Source of the DNA: Erythrobacter sp047872805
Lineage (GTDB): Bacteria; Pseudomonadota; Alphaproteobacteria; Sphingomonadales; Sphingomonadaceae
Direction of reading: 5' to 3'
Length of the DNA: 64,000 nucleotides
Assembly (NCBI RefSeq): GCF_047872805.1
Contig: NZ_JBLQUK010000012.1
Location: 1-64,000 of the forward strand
Positions 24,520-33,466 of the stretch are shown piece by piece. A program made the translations under genes and the position numbers. The notes below the pieces were generated by a model that had not been told where the DNA came from, did not search any database, and saw only the letters and a list, made by a program, of their open reading frames with translations. Positions within the stretch are counted from its first letter, which is position 1. Each line of letters begins with the position of its first letter.

Positions 24520-25140
24520 TTAGCGGGGCTCCAGAAACTGCCGGACCTGCGCGCGCAACTGGTCGGGATAACTGTCCGCTATTCGATTAAAATCATCTCT
24601 TCCATAAAACCGAACAAGAGTTGCCTCGGAGGCGACGAAATATTCAATTGCCGACAATAGCGAATAGAGATGCGCGAATTTCTGCGCGAATGTCAGCGGT
24701 TTCAGCGTTTCGATCTGATTGAGCATGTCGACTATCTGGTCGAGATATGTCTTGAAAAACCATTCGTCTGCAGGCGCCTGGCTGCGCTGATCTTCGAGCA
24801 GTTCACGCATCAGGACTTTTGAATCGAGCGGATTTGCGCGGGCGGCAGCGTAGATACGGAGGATCATATCTTCGAATTGCTGTTCTGGCGGCTTTCCCGT
24901 ATCCACTCCAGCGCGCATCGCCCCCAGCAATCGCCACGCAATACCCTTCAACACCTCGCGGTAGAGATCTTCCTTGCGTCTAAAATGATAAAGCAGCGCC
25001 TGCTTTGTCAGGCCCACTTCACCGGCAATCTGCGCGATGCTCGCCCCGTAAAACCCGCGTTCGGCGAATTGACGATGCGCAGCCGCCAGCAGCCTTTCAC
25101 GCGCGGTATCTTGAACGATTTCCATGTTTTCCGCGACCAT
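24520..25140 (-). CDS. TetR-family transcription regulator
   Basis: A 206-residue repressor-type protein with an N-terminal helix-turn-helix (ASIAQIAGEVGLTKQALLYHF) and an all-helical ligand domain. ATG at 25140 overlaps the stop of the flavin reductase gene (TGATG), so the two are one operon and the regulator probably controls it. The ligand is unknown. The frame is open further upstream inside the reductase gene, which is not used. Confidence 0.88.
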   Translation of the reverse strand: MVAENMEIVQDTARERLLAAAHRQFAERGFYGASIAQIAGEVGLTKQALLYHFRRKEDLYREVLKGIAWRLLGAMRAGVDTGKPPEQQFEDMILRIYAAARANPLDSKVLMRELLEDQRSQAPADEWFFKTYLDQIVDMLNQIETLKPLTFAQKFAHLYSLLSAIEYFVASEATLVRFYGRDDFNRIADSYPDQLRAQVRQFLEPR

Positions 25141-25652
25141 CAACCGGCGATAGAGCAAAATTGGCCATTGAAAAAGCCAAGCGGATTGCCCGCTTCGCCC
25201 ATGCTCGCCAATGCGCCCAATCCAGTTACCTCGCCAAGGATCATGGTGTGGTCGCCTGCCGGATAGTCCGACCAGCGACGACATTCGATATGTCCCATCG
25301 AGCCGACAACAATCGGCAGGCCGCCGGGACTTGAGGCAAAATCTTCGAGCCGCAGCAGACTGTCGCCATGCGCCGCGTATCGCCTTGCCAGCTCTGCCTG
25401 TTCAAGCGCCAGAATGCTGATCGCAAAACGGTCTGCTTCGGCAAAGGCGGCATAGCGGCCCGAGGAATTCTGCAGGCTCCAGCACAGCAGCATCGGATCG
25501 AGCGAAACGGACACCAGCGAATTGACGGTCATCGCGGTCAATCCATGCGGACCTTCAGGCACGGAAACCACGCAAACCCCGGTCGCAAACAGCCCCATCA
25601 CCTGCCGGTATTCGGCGATGCCTGGCGGTTCTGCATGCTGGGCGTTGCGCAA
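25140..25652 (-). CDS. Flavin reductase-like FMN-binding protein
   Basis: A 170-residue flavin reductase domain protein with YRQVMGLFATGVCVVSV near the start, GLTAMTVNSLVSVSLDPMLL and GHIECRRWSDYPAGDHTMILGEV. Such proteins supply reduced FMN or FAD to a monooxygenase partner. The start is a TTG at 25652: GGAG lies exactly six bases upstream and the conserved domain begins there. There is no suitable ATG. No monooxygenase gene is adjacent. Confidence 0.85.
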   Translation of the reverse strand: MRNAQHAEPPGIAEYRQVMGLFATGVCVVSVPEGPHGLTAMTVNSLVSVSLDPMLLCWSLQNSSGRYAAFAEADRFAISILALEQAELARRYAAHGDSLLRLEDFASSPGGLPIVVGSMGHIECRRWSDYPAGDHTMILGEVTGLGALASMGEAGNPLGFFNGQFCSIAG

Positions 25653-25897
25653 CGGGAACTCCAAAAAAGTGGGGAAATAGGGCCGGACGACGTTTGTTAC
25701 TGGCGCGTTCGACGAGGGCGCGCAAATTGTCAATGTAACGTCAAATCTTGCAAGCGCCCTTTTTATTGTAATGTTTGACGCGCAATCCGCAGGTCCGGGA
25801 TAGGTTCCACAATGTTGCGGCATGTTTTCGGGCACCGATGCACCATCTGAACGTTCTCGTAACCAAGTATCCGCAACATATTGGTTTGGCAGTCCAC

Positions 25898-27106
25898 ATG
25901 ATCGACCGCGTCGGCGAAGCTCTCAAGGATTTTCTCAAACAGGAAAGCGCCGGCGGCATCGTGCTGATCGCGGCGGCGGCGCTGGCTTTAATCATCGCCA
26001 ACACGCCGCTTGCGCCGGCATATTTCGGGACTTTGGAGACAAAGCTGAATGTGTCCTTTGGCGACTTCGCCATCAACAAGGCTCTGATCCTTTGGATCAA
26101 TGACGGCCTGATGGCGATCTTCTTCTTCCTGATCGGCCTCGAGGTAAAGCGCGAGATTATGGGCGGGCAATTGTCGAGCTGGGACAAGGCCTCGCTCCCG
26201 CTGGCCGCTGCGATTGGCGGGATGGCAATCCCGGCGCTTATTTTCGCCGCGTTCAATTTCAATTCGCCAGAAAGCATTGGTGGCTGGGCAATCCCGGCGG
26301 CAACCGACATCGCTTTTGCACTGGGGATATTGTCACTGCTCGGCCCGCGCGTGCCGGTGGCGATGAAAGCATTGTTGCTGGCTATCGCGGTCATCGACGA
26401 TATCGGAGCGATTATGGTGATCGCGCTGTTTTACTCGGGCGAGATCAAGCTCGATATGCTGATCGGCGGCGGTATCACCCTCGCGTTGTTGTTTGCCATC
26501 GGACGACTGAGGATCGCCAGCGCCATCCCCTATGTCCTTCTGACGGTCGTACTGTGGGTGTTCGTGCTCAAATCCGGGGTGCACGCCACGCTTGCTGGAG
26601 TGACCGCCGCGATGATGGTGCCAATGGCGGCGCGCGACGGTTCTCGCCTGCTCGAACACATGGAGCACGCGTTGCACAAATGGGTCGCATTCGTCATCAT
26701 CCCTATCTTTGGTTTTGCCAACGCGGGCGTGACCTTGATTGGTCTATCGTTCGCCGACTTGCTTGCGCCGCTGCCTCTGGGAATTGCGCTGGGCCTGCTG
26801 ATTGGCAAGCAAGTGGGCATCGTCGGCTTTGCCTGGCTGGCGGTGAAGGCGGGCATCGCCAAGCTTCCCGAAGGCGTGGGCTGGCGCAAGATCCACGGGC
26901 TCTCGCTGCTCGCGGCGATTGGCTTCACGATGAGCCTGTTTATCGGCAATCTCGCCTTTGCTGATCCTCAACTGGTCGATGCGGTCAAGCTGGGCGTCCT
27001 TTCGGGATCGCTGATAGCCGCGATTGGAGGCTATTTTCTGCTCAAAGCAGCCTTGCCCGAAGCTGCGGGGCAAGCCAAGGCTGGTGCCAATCCAGCACTT
27101 GATTAG
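25898..27106 (+). CDS. nhaA: Na+/H+ antiporter NhaA
   Basis: A 402-residue inner-membrane antiporter with about twelve helices. NhaA signatures are ESAGGIVLIAAAALALIIANTPL at the N-terminus, the WAIPAATDIAFALG motif and the paired Asp in AIAVIDDIGAI that carries ions. The start at 25898 matches the usual family N-terminus, but an ATG at 25838 is possible and neither has a strong ribosome site. It is transcribed divergently from the flavin reductase gene. Confidence 0.92.
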   Translation: MIDRVGEALKDFLKQESAGGIVLIAAAALALIIANTPLAPAYFGTLETKLNVSFGDFAINKALILWINDGLMAIFFFLIGLEVKREIMGGQLSSWDKASLPLAAAIGGMAIPALIFAAFNFNSPESIGGWAIPAATDIAFALGILSLLGPRVPVAMKALLLAIAVIDDIGAIMVIALFYSGEIKLDMLIGGGITLALLFAIGRLRIASAIPYVLLTVVLWVFVLKSGVHATLAGVTAAMMVPMAARDGSRLLEHMEHALHKWVAFVIIPIFGFANAGVTLIGLSFADLLAPLPLGIALGLLIGKQVGIVGFAWLAVKAGIAKLPEGVGWRKIHGLSLLAAIGFTMSLFIGNLAFADPQLVDAVKLGVLSGSLIAAIGGYFLLKAALPEAAGQAKAGANPALD

Positions 27107-27115
27107 GACGCTTTG

Positions 27116-27982
27116 ATGCCAACACTGGGTCAGCCCACCACCCGCACTGTCAGGGTCAATGGCATTAGTCTTACCTATTACGAGTGGCGCGCAAAGCCCG
27201 GCAACCAGCAGCCGCCGCTGCTCTTTGCGCATGCCACGGGCTTTCACGGGCGCGTTTTCGATGCGGTGGCAGAACATTTCCCCGACCGCCGGGTGATCTC
27301 GCTAGACATTCGCGGCCATGGTCGCAGCGACGGCGGGCCGATCGACGACTGGCGCACATTGTCCGACGATGTCAGCGCTTTTCTCGATCAATTGCGCATT
27401 CGCCGTGCAGTGGGCATTGGCCATTCGATGGGCGCGCACACATTGGTGCAATGCGCGGCTGATCGGCCGGAAGCGTTCAGCCAGCTGGTCCTGTTCGATC
27501 CCGTCATTCTTGCACCAGAATTCTATGCCGAAGACGCTGCGCCATACACAGCGGACGCGCCGCATCCTGCAATCCGCCGGAAACGCGACTTTGCCTCACC
27601 CGAGGCCATGATGGAGCGCTTTGCTCCGCGTGATCCCTATATTCTGTTCAATGCCCGCGTGTTTGAAGATTATTGCCGCTATGGTCTAAAGCAGGTTGAA
27701 AGCGGCGGCTATGTGCTCGCCTGTTCGCCTGAGATGGAGGCCAGCGTCTACGCCTCCAGCCGCAGCAATCGGGGCATTCTCGATGCGGCTTCAAAAGTTG
27801 CGGCGCCAGCATTGGTGGTGCGGGCACAGCAGAGCGATCTGAACGATTTCAAGAGCTCGCCAACATGGCCGAAACTCTCGGCGCTGTTGCCTAATGGCCG
27901 GGACCTCTATCGCCCCGACCGCACCCATTTCCACCCGCTCGAAGACCCCGATGATGCCGCGCGGATAATCGCCGACGCATAA
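27116..27982 (+). CDS. Alpha/beta hydrolase
   Basis: A 288-residue alpha/beta-fold hydrolase with the oxyanion segment HATGFHGRVF, the nucleophile elbow GHSMGA, and a C-terminal RTHFHPLE that supplies the catalytic His. The substrate is not predictable. AGGA is seven bases before the ATG at 27116. It lies 9 bases after nhaA and is probably cotranscribed. Confidence 0.88.
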   Translation: MPTLGQPTTRTVRVNGISLTYYEWRAKPGNQQPPLLFAHATGFHGRVFDAVAEHFPDRRVISLDIRGHGRSDGGPIDDWRTLSDDVSAFLDQLRIRRAVGIGHSMGAHTLVQCAADRPEAFSQLVLFDPVILAPEFYAEDAAPYTADAPHPAIRRKRDFASPEAMMERFAPRDPYILFNARVFEDYCRYGLKQVESGGYVLACSPEMEASVYASSRSNRGILDAASKVAAPALVVRAQQSDLNDFKSSPTWPKLSALLPNGRDLYRPDRTHFHPLEDPDDAARIIADA

Positions 27983-27999
27983 GCATCTCAGATCCCGGC

Positions 28000-28374
28000 C
28001 TAGACTGCTTTTGCAGCGGCGAGCAGATCGGCGAAATCTTCGCGCACCTGCGCCAATTCTTCGAGCGAAGCCTGCTGCATGTTGCGCGCTATGGCAGCCG
28101 CCAACCCGCCATAGAATTGCGTCATCGGCCCATAAAGAGGGTTTTGCGGAGCAACGCTGCGCGCCAGCCACATGGCAATTCCATGCGCCCGCGACAGTGG
28201 CTCGGTCGGCGAACGATCCCGTCCGCGTTCAAGCGCAAGCAGCGCCTGCGCCAAGGCCGAAATCGCTTCTTCAAGGCAAATCAGCGTCAGTTTTTCACCC
28301 GTCGACGCCTCGATCCGCGCGTCGAGGTCGACCCGGCGATAGGCCTGCGCTGGGTTTTGAAAAAGCATCTGCAT
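28000..28374 (-). CDS. fliS: Flagellar secretion chaperone FliS
   Basis: A 124-residue helical protein with the FliS pattern NPAQAYRRVDLDARIEASTGEKLTLICLEEAISAL. It binds the C-terminus of flagellin before export. It is the last gene of the minus-strand flagellar run, 15 bases after fliD. The start is either the ATG at 28374 or the GTG just before it. Confidence 0.82.
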   Translation of the reverse strand: MQMLFQNPAQAYRRVDLDARIEASTGEKLTLICLEEAISALAQALLALERGRDRSPTEPLSRAHGIAMWLARSVAPQNPLYGPMTQFYGGLAAAIARNMQQASLEELAQVREDFADLLAAAKAV

Positions 28375-28389
28375 CACCGCATCGTCAAC

Positions 28390-29826
28390 CTAGTTGGACG
28401 AACCGTTCCAGGCGTCGATCTGCTGCTGAAGGAAGCTGAGCGTGGACTGAGAGCCTGCTACACGGCGCTCCGCTGCGATCAAGTCGCGGGTCAGGCGCGA
28501 GCGCAGATTTTCCTGCTGATCGGCAATCCGCGCCAACCGGTCATCATTGCGTTCAATCTGCGCTTCATACCGCACCAGCGACCCGCCCAGTGATCCCGGA
28601 TCGCTGCGCAGGCTGTTGTCACGGGCAAGATTGTCCATGGTGGCAAACACTCCGAATGCGCCGGTCGTGAACATGGCGGCGACCGCATCGGGGTTGGAAT
28701 TTATCGCATCATTCAGCCGCGCCGCATCCAGTTCAAACGTCCCGTCACGATTGAGCGAGAGGCCAAGATCGGCCAGCGTCGAAGGCTCTCCCGCATCAGC
28801 CCCCGGCATCACCGTTTCATTGGTCAGCCGCGCCAGATCGCGCTTTAATTCGCGTGTGCCGGGATCATTGCCCAAAGTCCCACCAAAGGCCGCGCCTTCT
28901 GCATTGAGCAATCCGGCCAGATCGTTGAGCGCGGCGGTGAAATCGGTCATCACGCTGGTGATCGCCGAAGAATCGTTGGCAAAGCTGATCGTGGTCGGCG
29001 CGCCTATATTGGTGCCCGTAAGGTTCAGACGGATCCCTTCGGGCAGGCCCGTCACCGCATTGCTCGCGCTGCTCAGAGGCACCGAATCGAGCGCGAAAAG
29101 CGCGTCCTTCGAAGTCGCGCGCAACTCCCCTGAATCGGTGGCGGGCTGCCACGACAGATAGGACAGGTCGCCTTGCGCAGGGATCGGCAACAATGCGCTG
29201 CTTTCCCCTTCGACAGTAAAGCCGTTTGCGGCCCCTTCCTGTCCCTTTATCACCAGCTGGGCACCGCCAGTGCCGTTGGCGACATAGGCATCGAGCGTGC
29301 CGCCGCCGGCAGAGTTGATCTTTGCCGCCAGCGTCGCCAGCGTGTCGGTCGCCTCAACCGTGATTTCGAGCGGAGCTTGCGCGCCGTCTTCGGCAAAAGT
29401 CGCGCCATCGACGGTGCCGAACCTGATGCGCAGAGTGCCCTCGCCAACCAGATCGCTGCTCGCGCCAAAGCTTTTGGAAACCAAGGTTTGACTGCTGGCG
29501 AGTTGGCTGACTTCGAGCGAATAGGTGCCCGTCGGGGTCAGCCCCGGTGTGGTCGAAACGCTCGCCACAGCCGGATTGCCGATGGCGGCGCGCGGGGCCA
29601 GATCGCCCGTGCGAATCCGGTCGCCCAAGGCGCTGGCGAGGTCCGTCAACGCGCTGCGCAGCAATGAAGCGGAGGAAATACGCGCGGTCAGCGCTTCATT
29701 GCGCGCCTCAATATTGCCGCGCTGAAATCCGAAACTGGCCTCCGACAGATCGCTGGCAAGCTGGACAAAGTCCACGCCGCTGCCTGCGCCAAAGGCCGAG
29801 ATGATTGATGAGCCGGGATTATCCAT
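28390..29826 (-). CDS. fliD: Flagellar filament cap FliD
   Basis: A 478-residue hook-associated protein 2. The N-terminus SIISAFGAGSGVDFVQLASDL is the export and D0 region, the centre carries FliD_N and FliD_C domains, and the end is a heptad-rich helix. It caps the filament and folds incoming flagellin. 39 bases separate it from flhB, with no obvious terminator, so it probably belongs to the long fli operon. Confidence 0.92.
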   Translation of the reverse strand: MDNPGSSIISAFGAGSGVDFVQLASDLSEASFGFQRGNIEARNEALTARISSASLLRSALTDLASALGDRIRTGDLAPRAAIGNPAVASVSTTPGLTPTGTYSLEVSQLASSQTLVSKSFGASSDLVGEGTLRIRFGTVDGATFAEDGAQAPLEITVEATDTLATLAAKINSAGGGTLDAYVANGTGGAQLVIKGQEGAANGFTVEGESSALLPIPAQGDLSYLSWQPATDSGELRATSKDALFALDSVPLSSASNAVTGLPEGIRLNLTGTNIGAPTTISFANDSSAITSVMTDFTAALNDLAGLLNAEGAAFGGTLGNDPGTRELKRDLARLTNETVMPGADAGEPSTLADLGLSLNRDGTFELDAARLNDAINSNPDAVAAMFTTGAFGVFATMDNLARDNSLRSDPGSLGGSLVRYEAQIERNDDRLARIADQQENLRSRLTRDLIAAERRVAGSQSTLSFLQQQIDAWNGSSN

Positions 29827-29865
29827 ACGCTTCAGGACGGACGTTTGCGCATGGGCTTAAGCCAT

Positions 29866-30993
29866 TTATTCAGGCCTTCCGTCCGCATCAAAACGCAATT
29901 CTGCGGGCACTTCGACACGCGGCATCCGTGGTTTCTCCCCGCGCTTCAGCGACAGCACGAACGCCACCAATGCAGCGATGGCAATATACAATTCCTCACG
30001 CACCATCTGATTGTTGCGGGTGGTGAAATAGATGGCGCGGGCGAGCTGCGGATAATGCAGCACCGGCAGGTCCGCCTCGCTTGCGAGTTCGCGCATCGCC
30101 AGCGCGGTTTCGCCGCGCCCTTTGGCCAGCACAACCGGCGCAGGGGCAAGCGCAGGATCATAGGTCAGTGCAATGGCAAAGTGCATCGGGTTGACGATCA
30201 CGAATTGCGCCTCTTTCATGGCCTTGCCGACGCTTCCGCGCGCCAGATCACGCTGCCGCTGACGCCGCGCCATCTTCATTTCGGGTGAACCTTCGGATTG
30301 CTTGTGCTCATCGCGCATATCCTGATGGCTCATTTTCAACCGCTTGTTTTGCTGAAACCGCTGGAGCGGATAGTCCACCGCTGCGATCACCAGCAGCCCG
30401 CCAACCAGCATCGCCGCCAACGCGCCCCCGGTATCCCACGCATAACCAAGCTGCGCGTCCAGCGAACCGCGCCCGATACCCAACAATCCAGTCAGATTGT
30501 TCGACACCCAATACCACGCGATCGATCCAAGCAACGCCAGCTTTAGGATCGACTTGCCCAATTCTATCAGGCCCTGAACCCCAACAATCCGCTTCATTCC
30601 CGACAGCGGATTGATGCGCGATCCTTTGGGCAAGAGGTTTTCGGGAACGAAGCGCCCTTCGCCGAGCAACATTTGCGATCCCACGGTGATAATCATCACG
30701 CCCAGACCAAGCACGAAAATGGGTGGCAGAATCGCGCCCGCTGCTTCCATGATGAGCGTAGCCGGGGCGAATTCCCCCAATCCCGCCGCGTCAAAGCGAA
30801 AACTGTTTCGGGCAACGCCTAAGATTCCATCCATCAACCACGGGCCGATAAAGGGCAGCATGAAAACGCCAGTCGCCATGGCGGCGGCGGTGGCGACTTC
30901 CTTTGAACGCAGAACGTCGCCCTTCTTCGCCGCGTCGCTTTTGCGCTTTGGGGTCGGATCAAACCTCTTTTCGCCGCTGGTCTCCTCGCTCAC
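29866..30993 (-). CDS. flhB: Flagellar export gate protein FlhB with variant cleavage motif
   Basis: A 375-residue inner-membrane protein with about four helices and a cytoplasmic switch domain. The self-cleavage site, normally Asn-Pro-Thr-His, reads Asn-Pro-Met-His at residues 268-271 (VIVNPMHFAIAL). The Asn-Pro scissile bond is preserved. FlhB switches export from rod/hook to filament proteins together with FliK. It starts with GTG overlapping the fliR stop. Confidence 0.95.
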   Translation of the reverse strand: MSEETSGEKRFDPTPKRKSDAAKKGDVLRSKEVATAAAMATGVFMLPFIGPWLMDGILGVARNSFRFDAAGLGEFAPATLIMEAAGAILPPIFVLGLGVMIITVGSQMLLGEGRFVPENLLPKGSRINPLSGMKRIVGVQGLIELGKSILKLALLGSIAWYWVSNNLTGLLGIGRGSLDAQLGYAWDTGGALAAMLVGGLLVIAAVDYPLQRFQQNKRLKMSHQDMRDEHKQSEGSPEMKMARRQRQRDLARGSVGKAMKEAQFVIVNPMHFAIALTYDPALAPAPVVLAKGRGETALAMRELASEADLPVLHYPQLARAIYFTTRNNQMVREELYIAIAALVAFVLSLKRGEKPRMPRVEVPAELRFDADGRPE

Positions 30994-31799
30994 CCCGCGC
31001 CCCCCAATGCCAGCGCGCCGGGTCCGAACAGGCTGGCGGATTGTTCAAGCGTGACGGTCAGCAGATCGATGAATTGTTCAACCACAATCGGCATAACGAT
31101 AATCAGCGCGGCGATCCCGGCGAGCACCCCGGCAGGCAGACCCAGCGCGAAGAGGTTGAGCGCGGGGGCGGAGCGCGAGATCGTGCCGGTGACGACTTGC
31201 ACCAACAGCAACACTAACACCACCGGCAGCGCAATCGCGGCGGCGGTGGCAAATCCATATCCGGCAAACATCACAATCGCCTGCGCTTCCACGTTCCCCA
31301 CCGCAAACGATCCTGCCGGGAGCACGCGATAACTCTCGATCAGCAGCTCAAACCACAGCAAGTGGCCGCCAATGGCGTAAAACAGCAATGTCAGGATCAA
31401 TCCGAAATAGGTGCCTAGCGCCCCCGATTGTGCGCCGCTGGATGGGTCAATCGACGTTGCAATGGCCAGCCCCATTGTGCCCGCGATCTGCTCTGCCGCA
31501 ATCAACGGCACGGCAAAGGAAACTTGCAACAAAAAACCCAGTGCGGCGCCGATCATGACCTCTTGGACCACCGCCAGAACTGCGGCAAAGCTCATCATCT
31601 CGGGCACTTGCGGCAAAGGCATCCAGATGCCGACGAACAGCGCAAAGACAATTGCCAGCAGTGCGCGCAATTGCGGCGGCACCGCCATGCCGCCGATCAT
31701 CGGGGCTGCGAGCAAGGCCGCGCCGCAGCGGATCGAAAGGAAGAGAATGTGCCACAATTGCTCCTCCAGCCCGCCAAAGCCGAGATCGAGGACAGTCAT
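30990..31799 (-). CDS. fliR: Flagellar export gate protein FliR
   Basis: A 269-residue protein with six hydrophobic segments and FliR motifs (LSIRCGAALLAAPMIGG, FALGLPAGVLAGIAALI). It is part of the FliPQR export pore. Its stop overlaps the flhB GTG. Confidence 0.93.
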   Translation of the reverse strand: MTVLDLGFGGLEEQLWHILFLSIRCGAALLAAPMIGGMAVPPQLRALLAIVFALFVGIWMPLPQVPEMMSFAAVLAVVQEVMIGAALGFLLQVSFAVPLIAAEQIAGTMGLAIATSIDPSSGAQSGALGTYFGLILTLLFYAIGGHLLWFELLIESYRVLPAGSFAVGNVEAQAIVMFAGYGFATAAAIALPVVLVLLLVQVVTGTISRSAPALNLFALGLPAGVLAGIAALIIVMPIVVEQFIDLLTVTLEQSASLFGPGALALGGAG

Positions 31800-31802
31800 G
31801 GA

Positions 31803-32075
31803 TCAGGCCGAAATCTGTGCAATCTGCGCAAAAATCTCGCGCAGGAAATCGCCCAGCAATGCCATCATCGTGCCCCCCAGAACCACGAAAACCAGCGCGG
31901 TGATCGCCAATTTGGGCACGAATGTCAGCGTCTGTTCGTTAACCGAAGTCGCCGCCTGAATGATCCCGACGAGCAGCCCCACAATCAACGCAGCGCAAAG
32001 CACCGGGCCGACAATCAGCGCCGTCACCCACAGCGTCTGATCGGCCAGCGCCAGCAATTGTGCGTCTTCTTGCAT
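31803..32075 (-). CDS. fliQ: Flagellar export gate protein FliQ
   Basis: A 90-residue protein with two membrane helices and the FliQ motif AATSVNEQTLTFVPKL. It forms part of the FliPQR pore. ATG at 32075 gives the usual family length. Confidence 0.94.
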   Translation of the reverse strand: MQEDAQLLALADQTLWVTALIVGPVLCAALIVGLLVGIIQAATSVNEQTLTFVPKLAITALVFVVLGGTMMALLGDFLREIFAQIAQISA

Positions 32076-32085
32076 CGCGGGTCCT

Positions 32086-32877
32086 TCAGGCAAAACTCAT
32101 GGCGAGGCTGCCCATCAGCAGCGCCCATCCATCGACCAGCACGAACAGCAGCAGCTTGAATGGCAACGAGATAATCGTTGGCGATAGCATCATCATCCCC
32201 AGGCTCATGAGCACGCTGGCGACCACCAGATCAATGACAAGGAACGGCAGGAACAGCATGAAACCGATCTGAAACGCCGTTTCGAGCTCGCTGGTCACGA
32301 ACGAGGGCAGCAGGATCGAGAACGGGATCTTCGCCGGGTCATCAAATTGGCCCACGCCTGCGATATCCGAGAACATGATCAGATTGGCCTCGCGTGTCTG
32401 CGCCAACATAAAGGTGTGAAAGGCTTCGCCCGCGCTGGCGATGGCGGCATCGGCACCGATCGTTCCGGCGGAATAGGGCGCGATGGCGACCACATTCACG
32501 GTGTCGATGGTTGGGGCCATCACGAATAGCGACAGGAACAGCGACAACCCCACCAGCACCTGTGTCGGCGGAGAGCCTTGCAGGCCCAACGCCTGACGCA
32601 GGATCGACAACACAATGAGAATACGCAGGAAACTGGTCATCATCAGCACGATCGCGGGCAGGATCGTAAGCAGGCTCATCACCAGCAGGAGCTGGATCGA
32701 GAAGCTCAGCGGCGCGCCTTCGCCCGCGCCTCCGCTGCCCAGGGCGCGTTCAATCGCGCCGCCAATTCCGGCTGGTTCTGCCGCCGTCGCTATCGCTGCC
32801 ATGGCAGGGTCTGCCAGCGCAAACATGGTTAACGCCAAAACACACAATGCGGCACCGAGCCTGCGGAAATGGTTCAT
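32086..32877 (-). CDS. fliP: Flagellar export gate protein FliP
   Basis: A 263-residue protein with a cleavable signal (ADPAMA), the FliP motif TSFLRILIVLSILRQALGLQ, and MFLPFLVIDLVVASVLMSLGMMM, each part of a longer conserved stretch. It is the main pore subunit. Its ATG overlaps the fliO stop (TGATG). Confidence 0.96.
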   Translation of the reverse strand: MNHFRRLGAALCVLALTMFALADPAMAAIATAAEPAGIGGAIERALGSGGAGEGAPLSFSIQLLLVMSLLTILPAIVLMMTSFLRILIVLSILRQALGLQGSPPTQVLVGLSLFLSLFVMAPTIDTVNVVAIAPYSAGTIGADAAIASAGEAFHTFMLAQTREANLIMFSDIAGVGQFDDPAKIPFSILLPSFVTSELETAFQIGFMLFLPFLVIDLVVASVLMSLGMMMLSPTIISLPFKLLLFVLVDGWALLMGSLAMSFA

Positions 32878-33188
32878 CACGCTTGCCCGATTTCGCTGAT
32901 TGTTGTCGACGCGAGCGTGGGCGCCGGGGCCCGGCCCGGAGCTTCGCCTAGCCGCACCAATCCGTTGCGGGTGCAACCCAGTAGAATTTCGGTATCGTGA
33001 AACCGAACGACCGCCAGTTTCAACCCCGGTGACAGCATCGTCGTTTCGATCAAGGCGACGCTCTGCCCGGTGCCATGCGCGCCCACCAATCGCGTCTGCA
33101 AGAACCGGGTGAGCCGCAGGCTACCCCAAATAAGAGCCGCCAGCAGCGGCAACAGCAGCGCCAACCGCAGGAAATATTCGACCATCAT
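32877..33188 (-). CDS. fliO: Flagellar export assembly protein FliO
   Basis: A 103-residue protein with one N-terminal helix (about residues 6-25) and a small cytoplasmic FliO domain (LLGCTRNGLVRLGE). FliO helps assemble the FliPQR pore. The start overlaps the fliN stop. Confidence 0.85.
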   Translation of the reverse strand: MMVEYFLRLALLLPLLAALIWGSLRLTRFLQTRLVGAHGTGQSVALIETTMLSPGLKLAVVRFHDTEILLGCTRNGLVRLGEAPGRAPAPTLASTTISEIGQA

Positions 33189-33466
33189 GACGGTTGGTTC
33201 CCGCGTGCAGACACTTCCTCTTCGCCCACAAGGCTGACGATGCGCAAGGCAAAGCGGCCATCCTGCGCCACCACCTCGCCGCGCGCGACGATCCGGCCAT
33301 TGGCGGTCACATCGAGCAATTCATCGGTCAGCCGGTTGAGCGCGACAACGCTGCCTTCACCTAGGGCAAGCACCTCCTTCAAGGGCATGTCCGTGCGCCC
33401 CAGTTCCACCGAAAGACGCACGGTCACATCGCCAAAGCGGTGCATAGCGGGATTGATAGCGTTCAT
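33185..33466 (-). CDS. fliN: Flagellar motor switch protein FliN
   Basis: A 93-residue C-ring protein consisting of the surface-presentation (SpoA) domain: VRLSVELGRTDMPLKEVLAL, then GSVVALNRL and a NGRIVARGEVV segment. The ATG overlaps the fliM stop (ATGA). Confidence 0.94.
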   Translation of the reverse strand: MNAINPAMHRFGDVTVRLSVELGRTDMPLKEVLALGEGSVVALNRLTDELLDVTANGRIVARGEVVAQDGRFALRIVSLVGEEEVSARGNQPS

